Assembly: GCA_024692385.1 (NCBI GenBank) | Contig: JAILMS010000079.1 | Span: 1-47,706 of the forward strand | Length of the DNA: 47,706 nt | From: Prevotella sp. | Lineage (GTDB): Bacteria > Bacteroidota > Bacteroidia > Bacteroidales > Bacteroidaceae | Reading direction: 5' to 3' | Part shown: piece by piece, positions 16,090 to 24,203 of the stretch | How the letters are laid out: the number at the start of each line of letters is the position of its first letter | Position numbering within the stretch: position 1 is the first letter of the stretch | Program-made: the position numbers and the translations under genes | The notes under the pieces: model-generated | Database searches by the model: none | What the model was told of the DNA's origin: nothing | The model's input: the letters and a program-made list of their open reading frames with translations, nothing else

Positions 16090-17529
16090 TTACATCTTGG
16101 GTAAATGGAACTGATAATTCTGGTCAAATACTTCCCTGACGGTATTTATTTCAAGGAATTTCGTCGTACCACCAGCACCCATATTACCACTAAGGTAGGC
16201 TATCTTATCATCAAGGTCCACATACCCCTTCTGGCGTAACATACGAACGGCAGCCAGGAAGAGTTGCTGAGGAGCAATATGCTCTTTCTGCAAAACGGGA
16301 ATGACACCATACGAGAGATTCAGCAGGCGCTGCAACTTATCATTATAGCAGATGGCCAGCACAGGATTGGGACCACGGAAGGCAGCGAGATTGCGAGCCG
16401 TATCGCCTGTATTAGAGTCAGTAATAATACCCTTTACACCCAGTTTCTCAGTAGCCTCGATAGCCGAACGAGCCATAAACTCACGGACATCGCAATCAGG
16501 TGAGAGGGGTACCTCAATATCGTTCTCACGCATCTTGTCGCGTTCAGCCTGCTCAGCAATAGCCGCCATCGTCTGCACAGCCTCAACGGGATAACGACCA
16601 CTGGCCGTCTCACCAGAGAGCATGAGGGCATCGGTACGATAATAGATGGCATTAGCGATATCAGTTACCTCAGCACGTGTAGGACGGGGATTCTGAATCA
16701 TTGAATGGAGCATCTGTGTAGCCACAATAACGGGTTTCTTCTTCTGCACACACTTACGGATAATCTGGCGCTGGATACCGGGGATGCGCTCTATAGGCAC
16801 CTCAATACCCAAGTCACCACGGGCAATCATGATACCATAGGAGGCATCGATAATCTCGTCGATATTATCCAAGCCTTCCTGATTCTCTATCTTCGAGATA
16901 ATCTTGATTTCAGAGTTGTAAGCGTCGAGGATAGCCTGCACAGCACGGACATCGGCAGCAGAGCGCACAAAACTATGGGCAATGAAGTCAATATCCTGAT
17001 TAATGGCCAGCATGATATTCTTACGATCTTTGGCTGTCAAGGCAGGAAGGTCAATATGACGACCAGGAACATTGACACTCTTGTGAGAACCCAGCACACC
17101 GTCGTTCTGCACCTGTGCAATGACGGCAGGGCCATTGATACCAATAACCAGCATATCCAGTGCGCCATCATCAAACAATACATGGTCGCCCTCCTGGATA
17201 TCGGCGGCGAAATTCTCATAAGAGAGATTGATAATATCATGGGTGGAGTCGACATCCGGACGACCAAACAACTTTACCACGTCGCCCGTCTTATACTCGA
17301 TAGGCGCCTCGCAACCAGTAGTACGCACCTCCGGACCCTTGGTATCTATCAAGATTCCTATATGAGGACTTACTTCGCGCACGTTCCTTATTATAGTTTT
17401 AATACCCTCCTCGCTGGCGTGAGCAGTATTCATTCTCACTACGTTGACACCGGCATTAAAAAGTTGGCGGATGAAATCTACATCACACCTACGGTCGCTA
17501 ACTGACGCTACAATCTTAGTCTGTTTCAT
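16090..17529 (-). CDS. pyk: Pyruvate kinase
   Basis: 479 residues, the normal length. Blocks in order are N-V-V-R-M-N-T-A-H, D-T-K-G-P-E-V-R-T, a B-domain insert, I-I-S-K-I-E-N-Q-E-G with the catalytic Lys, A-R-G-D-L-G-I-E and M-L-H-S-M-I-Q-N-P-R-P-T-R-A-E, then the C-terminal regulatory domain. The N-terminal strand reads T-K-I-V-A-S-V-S-D instead of the common T-x-G-P-S. The enzyme makes pyruvate and ATP from phosphoenolpyruvate and ADP at the end of glycolysis. It is monocistronic and divergent from the HU gene across a 160-bp region. Its leader carries a tandem duplication next to the -7 element. Confidence 0.96.
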   Translation of the reverse strand: MKQTKIVASVSDRRCDVDFIRQLFNAGVNVVRMNTAHASEEGIKTIIRNVREVSPHIGILIDTKGPEVRTTGCEAPIEYKTGDVVKLFGRPDVDSTHDIINLSYENFAADIQEGDHVLFDDGALDMLVIGINGPAVIAQVQNDGVLGSHKSVNVPGRHIDLPALTAKDRKNIMLAINQDIDFIAHSFVRSAADVRAVQAILDAYNSEIKIISKIENQEGLDNIDEIIDASYGIMIARGDLGIEVPIERIPGIQRQIIRKCVQKKKPVIVATQMLHSMIQNPRPTRAEVTDIANAIYYRTDALMLSGETASGRYPVEAVQTMAAIAEQAERDKMRENDIEVPLSPDCDVREFMARSAIEATEKLGVKGIITDSNTGDTARNLAAFRGPNPVLAICYNDKLQRLLNLSYGVIPVLQKEHIAPQQLFLAAVRMLRQKGYVDLDDKIAYLSGNMGAGGTTKFLEINTVREVFDQNYQFHLPKM

Positions 17530-17532
17530 GTC

Positions 17533-17575
17533 CTAATCCCCTATTAATTTTGTGCTAATCCCTATTATTTTTGTG
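17533..17575. repeat. Tandem duplication in the pyk leader
   Basis: Two adjacent near-identical units: CTAATCCCCTATTAATTTTGTG (17533-17554, 22 bp) and a 21-bp copy at 17555-17575 with one C missing and one substitution. It ends exactly where the pyk -7 element begins. Confidence 0.85.
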
Positions 17576-17583
17576 CAAAGTTA
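17576..17583 (-). promoter_or_regulatory. -7 element of pyk
   Basis: Minus-strand TAACTTTG, 47 bp upstream of the pyk start. A weak TTTC lies 19 bp further upstream. Confidence 0.55.
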
Positions 17584-17622
17584 CGAAAAAAAGTAGAATT
17601 TTGAAAAAAAGTCTGTAGAAAA

Positions 17623-17654
17623 TTTCCATATTACACTGAAAAACAGTAACTTTG
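17623..17654 (+). promoter_or_regulatory. Promoter of the HU gene
   Basis: TTTC (17623-17626, one mismatch), 20-bp spacer, TAACTTTG (17647-17654); the ATG follows 35 bp later. Confidence 0.6.
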
Positions 17655-17689
17655 CAGTCCGAAAATTAAACATATAAGAAAATAGAGAG

Positions 17690-17965
17690 ATGACAAAAGC
17701 AGAAATCATCAACAAAATCGCCGAAGATACCGGCCTCCCCAAGAAGGACGTAGCCGCTACAGTAGAGGCATTTATGGAAGAAATTCGTGATTGTATGGCC
17801 GTACGTAAAGAGAATGTATACCTCCGCGGCTTTGGTACGTTTACAGTGAAGCACCGTGCAAAGAAGACCGCGCGTAACATTTCGAAGAACACCACGCTGG
17901 TCATTGAGGCTCACGATATTCCAGCATTCAAGCCCGCTAAGAGCTTCGTTGCAAAGATGCAATAA
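17690..17965 (+). CDS. HU-family DNA-binding protein
   Basis: 91 residues, the usual HU length. The N-terminal helical part is T-K-A-E-I-I-N-K-I-A; the HU signature is L-R-G-F-G-T-F-T-V-K-H-R-A-K-K-T-A-R-N, followed by the F-K-P-A-K-S-F terminal block. HU dimers bend and coat DNA with little sequence specificity. It is followed by the 29-residue basic protein and RNase G/E genes, a gene order I associate with Bacteroidales. It is distinct from the two HU-type proteins near 42-43 kb. Confidence 0.95.
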   Translation: MTKAEIINKIAEDTGLPKKDVAATVEAFMEEIRDCMAVRKENVYLRGFGTFTVKHRAKKTARNISKNTTLVIEAHDIPAFKPAKSFVAKMQ

Positions 17966-17997
17966 TTTAACACCAAATATTTAAATATTTTAGAATT

Positions 17998-18087
17998 ATG
18001 CCAAACGGAAAGAAGAAGAAGGGCCACAAGATGGCTACTCACAAGCGTAAGAAGAGACTGCGCAAGAATCGTCATAAGAGCAAATAA
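17998..18087 (+). CDS. 29-residue AURKAIP1/COX24-like basic protein, probable small ribosomal protein
   Basis: ATG at 17998, TAA at 18085-18087; 29 residues, 17 of them Lys/Arg/His. The block H-K-M-A-T-H-K-R-K-K-R-L-R-K-N-R-H-K is the AURKAIP1/COX24 pattern found in mitochondrial mS38 and in the mycobacterial ribosomal protein bS22. It lies 32 bp after HU and 100 bp before the RNase G/E start on the same strand. By family it should bind 16S rRNA in the small subunit; for this organism that is inference. It is easily missed by gene callers because of its length. Confidence 0.75.
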   Translation: MPNGKKKKGHKMATHKRKKRLRKNRHKSK

Positions 18088-18187
18088 GCTCTGGCGCTAA
18101 AAGAGAAGTAATGAAAGGAGTGCAACCCGAGAACAATTGTTTGACGGAGCGCTCCTTTCCTGTAAAAGAACACCAAACGACAAGAGA

Positions 18188-19765
18188 ATGACAAGTGAAG
18201 TAATTATCGATGTACAGCCGAAAGAGATCTCTATCGCCCTGCTCGAAGACAAGAATCTGGTAGAATACCAGAACGAGAAGCGCGAAGAGGCAAGCTACTC
18301 CGTCGGCAACATCTATCTGGGCAAGGTGCGCAAGCTCATGCCCGGCCTCAATGCCTGCTTCGTTGATGTAGGTTCTGAGCGTGATGCTTTCTTGCACTAT
18401 CTTGACTTAGGTACTCAATTCAGCTCTTACGAGAAATACCTTAAACAGGTACAAAGCGACAAAAAGAACCTTTATCCCATTGGCAAGGCAACTCGCCAGC
18501 CTGATCTTCCCAAGGAGGGCAGCATCACGATGCTGAAACAAGGTCAGGAGATTTTGGTACAGGTTGTCAAAGAGCCTATCAACACCAAGGGTCCACGTCT
18601 GTCGTGCGACATCAGCTTCGCCGGACGCTACATGGTGCTGATTCCCTTTGGAGATAAAGTATCGGTTTCGTCAAAAATCAAGAAAAGCGAGGAGAGAGCG
18701 CGTCTGAAGCAACTCGTCCAGAGCATCCGTCCAAAGAACTTCGGCGTTATTGTACGCACTTCAGCCGAAGGCAAGCGTGTGGCAGAGCTCGACAGCGAGT
18801 TAAAAACCCTGCTGAAGCGCTGGGACGACATGATTACCAAGGCCCAGAAGGCCACTAAGACACCCCAGTTGTGCTTCGAGGAGACAGGACGTGCCGTAGC
18901 CATGCTACGCGACTTGTTTGACCCCACCTACGACGGTATCTATGTGAATGATGCCGACATTATGAATCAGGTGAAGGACTATGTATCGATGATTGCTCCC
19001 GAGAAGAAAGACATCGTGAAGCTCTATACTGGCACGGTGCCCATCTTCGACAATTTCAACGTCACCAAGCAGCTGAAATCAAGCTTTGGCAAGACGGTGA
19101 ACTACAAGCGTGGAGCCTACCTCATCATCCAGTCCACAGAAGCCATGCATGTCGTAGATGTCAACTCTGGCAACCGCACTCGCTCAGAAAACGGTCAGGA
19201 ACAGAACGCACTGGAAGTAAACCTCGGTGCTGCTGATGAACTGGCACGCCAGTTGCGACTCAGGGATATGGGTGGCATCATCGTGGTAGACTTCATCGAC
19301 ATGAACCTCGCCGAAGACCGACAACTGCTCTATGAGCGCATGTGTAAGAACATGCAGAAAGACAGAGCACGCCACAACATCCTACCGCTGTCGAAGTTCG
19401 GACTGATGCAGATTACGCGTCAGCGAGTACGTCCGGCTATGGATGTCAATGTTGAGGAAACCTGCCCTACCTGCTTTGGTAAGGGAAAGATTAAGTCGTC
19501 CATCCTGTTTACGGATCAGTTAGAGAGCAAGATTGACCGCCTGGTCAACAAAATCGGCATTCGCAAATTCAGTCTGCACGTACATCCTTACGTTGCCGCC
19601 TACATCAATCAGGGCCTTTGGTCGCTCAAGCGTCAATGGCAGATGAAGTATGGTCTGGGCATTCGTATCATCCCGTCGCAGAAACTGGCTTTCCTCCAGT
19701 ATGAATTCTACGACAGCGAGCGCCAGTTCATTGATATGCAGGAAGACATTGAGACGAATTCGTAG
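18188..19765 (+). CDS. rng: Ribonuclease E/G family protein
   Basis: 525 residues from the ATG at 18188; the frame extends upstream to 18137 but the family N-terminus M-T-S-E-V-I-I-D fits this start. An S1-type RNA-binding domain is at about 38-130 (G-N-I-Y-L-G-K-V). Catalytic aspartates are visible in V-V-D-V-N-S-G (Asp324) and V-V-D-F-I-D-M (Asp368). The zinc-link C-P-T-C lies at about 426-429. It lacks the long C-terminal degradosome scaffold of E. coli RNase E and resembles RNase G in length. It cuts single-stranded A/U-rich RNA, including rRNA precursors and mRNA. A strong terminator follows. Confidence 0.93.
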   Translation: MTSEVIIDVQPKEISIALLEDKNLVEYQNEKREEASYSVGNIYLGKVRKLMPGLNACFVDVGSERDAFLHYLDLGTQFSSYEKYLKQVQSDKKNLYPIGKATRQPDLPKEGSITMLKQGQEILVQVVKEPINTKGPRLSCDISFAGRYMVLIPFGDKVSVSSKIKKSEERARLKQLVQSIRPKNFGVIVRTSAEGKRVAELDSELKTLLKRWDDMITKAQKATKTPQLCFEETGRAVAMLRDLFDPTYDGIYVNDADIMNQVKDYVSMIAPEKKDIVKLYTGTVPIFDNFNVTKQLKSSFGKTVNYKRGAYLIIQSTEAMHVVDVNSGNRTRSENGQEQNALEVNLGAADELARQLRLRDMGGIIVVDFIDMNLAEDRQLLYERMCKNMQKDRARHNILPLSKFGLMQITRQRVRPAMDVNVEETCPTCFGKGKIKSSILFTDQLESKIDRLVNKIGIRKFSLHVHPYVAAYINQGLWSLKRQWQMKYGLGIRIIPSQKLAFLQYEFYDSERQFIDMQEDIETNS

Positions 19766-19790
19766 GGCATTCCACCCTACCCGACAACAC

Positions 19791-19834
19791 AAAGAAATCT
19801 CCGAACCAACAAGTGATTCGGAGATTTCTTTTTA
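19791..19834 (+). terminator. Rho-independent terminator after RNase G/E
   Basis: Perfect 15-bp stem (19791-19805 with 19817-19831), 11-nt loop, ending in a T-rich run. Confidence 0.9.
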
Positions 19835-19892
19835 CCTTTGACTTAACAGTCGGAAGTTCTTTGACCTGAAGGTACAAAGTGTGGCTTCGCAT

Positions 19893-19953
19893 TCTCACGC
19901 TCGAAAATCCTCAAATTCATTTGGTATTTTACTCACTTATTCGTACCTTTGCA
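19893..19953 (+). repeat. Promoter-bearing repeat, copy 1
   Basis: 61-bp element about 90% identical to the reverse complement of 32442-32502, with the last 35 bp identical. It contains TTTG-N20-TACCTTTG and a palindromic core around A-A-A-T-n-n-A-T-T-T-G-G. It drives the glycosyltransferase gene. Confidence 0.85.
19920..19951 (+). promoter_or_regulatory. Promoter of the glycosyltransferase gene
   Basis: Perfect TTTG (19920-19923), 20-bp spacer, TACCTTTG (19944-19951); the ATG is 26 bp downstream. Confidence 0.85.
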
Positions 19954-19976
19954 GAACAATATTATACACTACGACC

Positions 19977-21161
19977 ATGACAACGCTAAAGGTACTTTTC
20001 TGGATTTGTCTTATTATCTGCTTATACACCTACGTAGGCTATGGTATTCTACTCTATCTGCTAGTCCTCTTGAAACGACTCATCAAGGGAGCACCGCAAC
20101 AGGCTGAACTGCCCAATGATCAGGCATTGCCAGATGTAGCATTCATGGTGTGTGCCTATAATGAACAAGACGTGGTAGAGATGAAGATGCAGAACATCCA
20201 CGACTTCGACTATCCCAAAGAAAAGCTCCACGTCATCTGGGTCACCGACGGTTCTACCGATGATACCAACGAGCGCCTCAAAGCCTATCCCGACGTAGAG
20301 GTGGTTTTCTCTCCTGAGCGTCGCGGCAAGACGGCAGCACTCAACCATGGCATTAGCCAGGTAAAGAGCGAGATAACAGTGATGACCGATGCCAATACGC
20401 TGGTCAATCGTGAGGCCATCCGAGAAATCGTACGCTGCATGCAAGACCCACAGGTGGCATGTGTGGCTGGTGAGAAGCGCGTCATGTCACGTCACGAGGG
20501 AGAAATTGCCGCCGAGGGCGAAGGTCTCTATTGGAAATATGAGAGTACTTTGAAGCGTCTTGATAGCGAACTCTATTCCGTTATGGGTGCCGCAGGAGAA
20601 CTCAACGCTATCCGCACAAAACTTTATGAGCCGATGCCAGAGACAGCCCTACTCGACGATTTCGTTATGTCAATGAAATTAGTTGAACAAGGTTACAAAA
20701 TAGCCTATGCATCAAAGGCTTACGCAATGGAATACGGCTCAGCAAATCTTGAAGAAGAATCCAAACGCAAGCGTCGCATTGCTGCTGGCGGACTACAGAG
20801 TTCTTGGTGGTTGCGCAGCATGATGAACCCCTTCAAGAACCCCATAGTAGCCTTCCAATTTGTCTCCCATCGAGTACTCAGATGGAGCATCACACCCATT
20901 GCTTTGATGGCCCTCATTCCACTCAACGTGGCACTGGTCATGATGAAAGGCGGAACAGTATATACCATCATCTGGATTTTGCAGATTCTGTTCTATCTGG
21001 CTGCCCTCGGCGGCTATCTGCTGGAGCAGCACGGTCGAAAGAACAAACTTCTGTATGTCCCCTACTATTTCCTCTTCATGAACATCAACGTGTTCCGTGG
21101 CATGCATTATTTGAAGACCCACCAAGGTGGCGGAACATGGGAGAAAGCAAAAAGAGGCTAA
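19977..21161 (+). CDS. Family 2 glycosyltransferase, membrane-bound
   Basis: 394 residues from the ATG at 19977, 26 bp after the promoter; the longer frame from 19881 would run through the promoter. One transmembrane helix (about 5-30) precedes a GT-A domain with M-V-C-A-Y-N-E, V-T-D-G-S-T-D-D, R-R-G-K-T-A-A-L-N and T-D-A-N-T, then the acceptor-side L-D-D-F-V-M-S and an R-R-I-A-A-G-G-L-Q-x-x-W-W (QxxRW-like) block. Three hydrophobic helices close the protein. This layout fits processive or lipid-linked glycosyltransferases that make surface polysaccharide. Substrate unknown. It may be co-transcribed with the kinase downstream, though that has its own -7 element. Confidence 0.88.
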   Translation: MTTLKVLFWICLIICLYTYVGYGILLYLLVLLKRLIKGAPQQAELPNDQALPDVAFMVCAYNEQDVVEMKMQNIHDFDYPKEKLHVIWVTDGSTDDTNERLKAYPDVEVVFSPERRGKTAALNHGISQVKSEITVMTDANTLVNREAIREIVRCMQDPQVACVAGEKRVMSRHEGEIAAEGEGLYWKYESTLKRLDSELYSVMGAAGELNAIRTKLYEPMPETALLDDFVMSMKLVEQGYKIAYASKAYAMEYGSANLEEESKRKRRIAAGGLQSSWWLRSMMNPFKNPIVAFQFVSHRVLRWSITPIALMALIPLNVALVMMKGGTVYTIIWILQILFYLAALGGYLLEQHGRKNKLLYVPYYFLFMNINVFRGMHYLKTHQGGGTWEKAKRG

Positions 21162-21200
21162 AAATTTGTGAAAAATGATGGTTATATGAAGATTTTGTAT

Positions 21201-21208
21201 TACCTTTG
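21201..21208 (+). promoter_or_regulatory. -7 element of the hybrid histidine kinase gene
   Basis: TACCTTTG, 23 bp before the ATG at 21232; no TTTG at the expected -33 position. Confidence 0.5.
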
Positions 21209-21231
21209 CAGAGATAATACCAATTCTGAAG

Positions 21232-22482
21232 ATGAACCAAGACGAGAGAGAGAGGCTTCTGCAGCAGTTAGCAGAAGCAAAAGCCCAATTGCAGACTACT
21301 CAGCAGGAGTTAGACACTGCCAAAAAGCGCATTAACGAATACGAGGAGAAGGCTCAGAAAGCTGAGCAGGCAAGTCGCATGAAATCGCTGTTTCTTGCCA
21401 ATATGAGCCATGAAATTCGCACCCCACTAAACGCTATTGAGGGTTTTGCACGTGTCATGGCTGAAACCGACTCTGCCGAGGACCGCATGAAGTACATGGA
21501 GATTGTTGAAGGCAACAATAGCCGTGTGCTGGCACTCATCAACGAGATTCTTGACCTCTCACGCGTAGAGGCCGGTGAAATTAGCATCAACAAGAGCATG
21601 ACTGACCTCAGCGAGCTCTGCAAAAACATCCAGCTGATTTTCAAGTTCCGCTGCTCAGAGGGTGTACGTCTGTCGTGGTCGAATCCCACAATGAACGTAA
21701 CACTCAATACTGACGCAAATCGCCTCACACAGATTTTCTCTAATCTCATCAGCAATGCCTTGAAGCATACCACACAAGGCAACATCACCTATGGCTATCG
21801 TCTTATCAACGACGGTCAGGAGGTAGAGTTCTTTGTGACCGATACCGGTTCGGGTATTGCAGAGGAAGACCTGAAGCACATCTTCACCACCTACATGTCT
21901 CGCGACGCAGAGCAGCAGAACGGTTACGGACTGGGACTGGCGCTCTGTAAGATTATCGTTGAGAAGATGGGTGGCAGCATCAATGTTACCTCTAAACTTG
22001 GTCAAGGTTCTACGTTCACCTTCATTCTGCCTTTCGAAGGTACCATTGGCGGTTTGAGAAAAGACAGCCGCATCACTACCAACTCACGCACCATCCGTGT
22101 CAACACCAAGACCGACGTGAAGAATGCTCCGCTGATTCTGGTGGCAGAAGACGAGGACAGCAACTATGAATTGGTCAAGATTGTATTGTCTAAGCGTTAC
22201 CGTTTGGTACGCGCCATCAACGGTATTGAGGCCGTCACCTTCTGTGAAGACGACCGTCCCGACCTGATTCTGATGGACATCCGCATGCCAGACATGAATG
22301 GTCTGGATGCCACCCGCATCATCAAGGAAGTCAACCACGACATCCCCATTGTGGCTCTTAGCGCCTATGCCTTCGACGAGAATATCCGTGAGGCCAAGGC
22401 TGCCGGCTGTGATGAATTCATGGCCAAGCCGTTCCGTGTGGAAGACCTGCTGGATGTTGTACAGAAATACGTAAAGGATTAA
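21232..22482 (+). CDS. Cytoplasmic hybrid histidine kinase with receiver domain
   Basis: 416 residues with no transmembrane segment or signal. Residues 1-48 form a coiled coil rich in Gln/Glu/Lys. The HisKA domain has F-L-A-N-M-S-H-E-I-R-T-P-L with the phosphoacceptor His60. HATPase motifs are L-I-S-N-A-L-K-H (N box), V-T-D-T-G-S-G-I (G1) and G-Y-G-L-G-L-A-L-C (G2). A C-terminal receiver domain (about 300-416) carries the acidic pocket V-A-E-D-E-D and the phosphoacceptor Asp349 in L-I-L-M-D-I-R-M-P-D. No DNA-binding output is present, so it probably passes phosphate to a phosphotransfer protein or response regulator encoded elsewhere. Signal and partner are unknown. A membrane EEP-family gene follows after 15 bp, suggesting co-expression. 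Confidence 0.92.
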   Translation: MNQDERERLLQQLAEAKAQLQTTQQELDTAKKRINEYEEKAQKAEQASRMKSLFLANMSHEIRTPLNAIEGFARVMAETDSAEDRMKYMEIVEGNNSRVLALINEILDLSRVEAGEISINKSMTDLSELCKNIQLIFKFRCSEGVRLSWSNPTMNVTLNTDANRLTQIFSNLISNALKHTTQGNITYGYRLINDGQEVEFFVTDTGSGIAEEDLKHIFTTYMSRDAEQQNGYGLGLALCKIIVEKMGGSINVTSKLGQGSTFTFILPFEGTIGGLRKDSRITTNSRTIRVNTKTDVKNAPLILVAEDEDSNYELVKIVLSKRYRLVRAINGIEAVTFCEDDRPDLILMDIRMPDMNGLDATRIIKEVNHDIPIVALSAYAFDENIREAKAAGCDEFMAKPFRVEDLLDVVQKYVKD

Positions 22483-22497
22483 TCACGCTACATCTTT

Positions 22498-23559
22498 ATG
22501 GGAAAACTAGCTGTTTACAAGTATGTTGCTGCCATGTTTCTGACTTTTCAGATTGTGGTCAGCATCTTCACCTTGGTAGGCCTCTTCGGAGGTAATGTCA
22601 CCCCCGTAGGCAATACGGCCCGTGCCCTGTGTGTATATATCCTTCCCATACTAATTATCGCCAACGTTCTGTTGGTATTCTATTGGCTGATACGCCGCCG
22701 TTGGATTTTCCTCGCCATCCCCGTGGTGACACTTGCCTGCTGTATACCTTATATCGGCACCATCTACCAGTTCAGCCTCGACGAGCCGCAGTACAACACA
22801 CAGAACGGCCTCAAGATAGCCACCTACAACGTAGCGATGTTCGGACGTGAGACGTCAGGTTTCATGGCTCAGGACATTCTGGCTGAGATGCGACGTCAGA
22901 AGGTTGACGTACTCTGCATCCAGGAGTACAACGAGATTAGTGGCGACAAGAAGAATTCAGAGAGTTACAAGGAGTATTTCCCCTATATGCAGGTTGGCCG
23001 TGAGGATATGGTTATCTTCAGCCGATATCCCATCACTGGAAGCAAGACCATTCTCTTTGAAGAGACTAACAACAGTGCCATGTGGGCTGATATCGACGTG
23101 AAGGGCAAGGCTTTCCGCATCTTCAATATCCACTTGGAGACAACGGGTATCAACCGCACACTTCACAGCGCTGGTAAGATAATGGCTCAGCAACATCAGC
23201 AGGTTGACAGAAACCGCCTGCTCAACGCCATCTACGGCAACTACATGATGGGAATGATGTTCCGTTCTGGTCAGGCCATCACTATTGCCAACGAAAAGCG
23301 CGAGTCTGACAAGCCCATCATTCTTTGTGGTGACTTCAACGACGTTCCCTACTCCTTCGTTTACAACACTGTCAAGGGCGATTTGGTCGACGGTTTCAAG
23401 GAGTGCGGTGCCGGTTGGATGCACACCTACCGCAGTAAGAACAAGCCCGTACGTATCGACTACATCTTCCACGACGAGAGTCTCAAAGGCATCTCCTACT
23501 ACAAGACGGAGCTGACCTACTCAGACCATTATCCCGTGTTCATGAAGATTGAATTATAA
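22498..23559 (+). CDS. Membrane endonuclease/exonuclease/phosphatase (EEP) family protein
   Basis: 353 residues. Three hydrophobic helices (about 10-30, 42-63 and 71-92) precede an EEP domain starting near residue 103. Its motifs are A-T-Y-N-V-A-M-F, D-V-L-C-I-Q-E-Y (metal-binding Glu), F-N-I-H-L-E-T-T, C-G-D-F-N-D-V-P and S-D-H-Y-P-V-F at the end. The family cleaves phosphodiester or phosphomonoester bonds in nucleic acids, phosphoinositides or sphingomyelin with Mg2+. The substrate here is unknown; the domain probably faces the periplasm. It lies 15 bp after the hybrid kinase gene and ends at a shared terminator. Confidence 0.88.
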   Translation: MGKLAVYKYVAAMFLTFQIVVSIFTLVGLFGGNVTPVGNTARALCVYILPILIIANVLLVFYWLIRRRWIFLAIPVVTLACCIPYIGTIYQFSLDEPQYNTQNGLKIATYNVAMFGRETSGFMAQDILAEMRRQKVDVLCIQEYNEISGDKKNSESYKEYFPYMQVGREDMVIFSRYPITGSKTILFEETNNSAMWADIDVKGKAFRIFNIHLETTGINRTLHSAGKIMAQQHQQVDRNRLLNAIYGNYMMGMMFRSGQAITIANEKRESDKPIILCGDFNDVPYSFVYNTVKGDLVDGFKECGAGWMHTYRSKNKPVRIDYIFHDESLKGISYYKTELTYSDHYPVFMKIEL

Positions 23560-23568
23560 TTCATAAAA

Positions 23569-23599
23569 GAAAATCCCCGCCAGCCAGCGGGGGTTTCTT
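23569..23599. terminator. Bidirectional terminator between the EEP and AlaX genes
   Basis: GC-rich hairpin AATCCCCGC / GCGGGGGTT with a 6-nt loop (23581-23586), flanked by A-rich sequence on the left and T-rich on the right, between converging genes. Confidence 0.85.
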
Positions 23600-23604
23600 A
23601 TTTC

Positions 23605-24069
23605 CTATACTATCTTGAACCTCACGCGGAAAGAGCGTTCCTGCTCGTCCCAGTTTGTTCCTAACAGTTCAAAGCGACCTATCTGCGAGGTAGAGCGAAC
23701 ATGCTTGCCGATACACGGGCAGACATCGTAATCACCTATGCGTACCAGTCTGATGGTCTCTGACGCATCATCAGGCAGACGATCCAACGACACCTCCTCA
23801 GGCAACTCATCACGCGTTACGAACTCAAACGTAACAGGCAAGTCCTCCTCTATCAGCTCATTCATTCGGCGCTCTATCTCACGCTCTTCTTGGCGCGAGG
23901 GTTTCTGACTCAGGTGGAAGCTCATCTTACTCTTCTTACGCTCCACATGGGCATTGTACGACCGTCCACAGTCAAACATGCGTATCATTGTCTGATTCAA
24001 CAGGTGCTCGGCAGTATGAGCGGGAGGAAACTCTTCCTTGTTATGCTCATTTAGGATATAATCAGCCAT
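23605..24069 (-). CDS. AlaX-type alanyl-tRNA editing (tRNA_SAD) protein
   Basis: 154 residues, a compact free-standing editing domain. The zinc ligands are visible: H-T-A-E-H (His18, His22) near the N-terminus and C-P-C-I-G-K-H (Cys117 or Cys119, and His123) near the C-terminus, corresponding to the HxxxH ... CxxxH pattern of AlaRS/ThrRS second additional domains. The family hydrolyses mischarged tRNA-Ala (Ser or Gly) in the cytoplasm. There is no aminoacylation domain or oligomerisation tail. It has its own promoter and ends at the shared terminator. The exact tRNA specificity cannot be told from sequence. Confidence 0.83.
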   Translation of the reverse strand: MADYILNEHNKEEFPPAHTAEHLLNQTMIRMFDCGRSYNAHVERKKSKMSFHLSQKPSRQEEREIERRMNELIEEDLPVTFEFVTRDELPEEVSLDRLPDDASETIRLVRIGDYDVCPCIGKHVRSTSQIGRFELLGTNWDEQERSFRVRFKIV

Positions 24070-24088
24070 TATCTTTTAATTTTAGGCA

Positions 24089-24120
24089 CAAAAATACTAA
24101 TAAAAAAAGAAAAAAACAAG
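24089..24120 (-). promoter_or_regulatory. Promoter of the AlaX-type gene
   Basis: Minus-strand CTTG (24117-24120, one mismatch), 20-bp spacer, TATTTTTG (24089-24096), 19 bp before the ATG. Confidence 0.6.
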
Positions 24121-24203
24121 AAAAATGCAACTTTTCGGCAACTGACTACGTCTAATCATCAAAACAACCAACCAAATACAATCAACAATAAATAGTGAAT
24201 AGT

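Noticed and set aside
18137..18187. N-terminal extension of RNase G/E to 18137
   Set aside because: The extra 17 residues do not resemble the family; the start at 18188 gives the conserved N-terminus.
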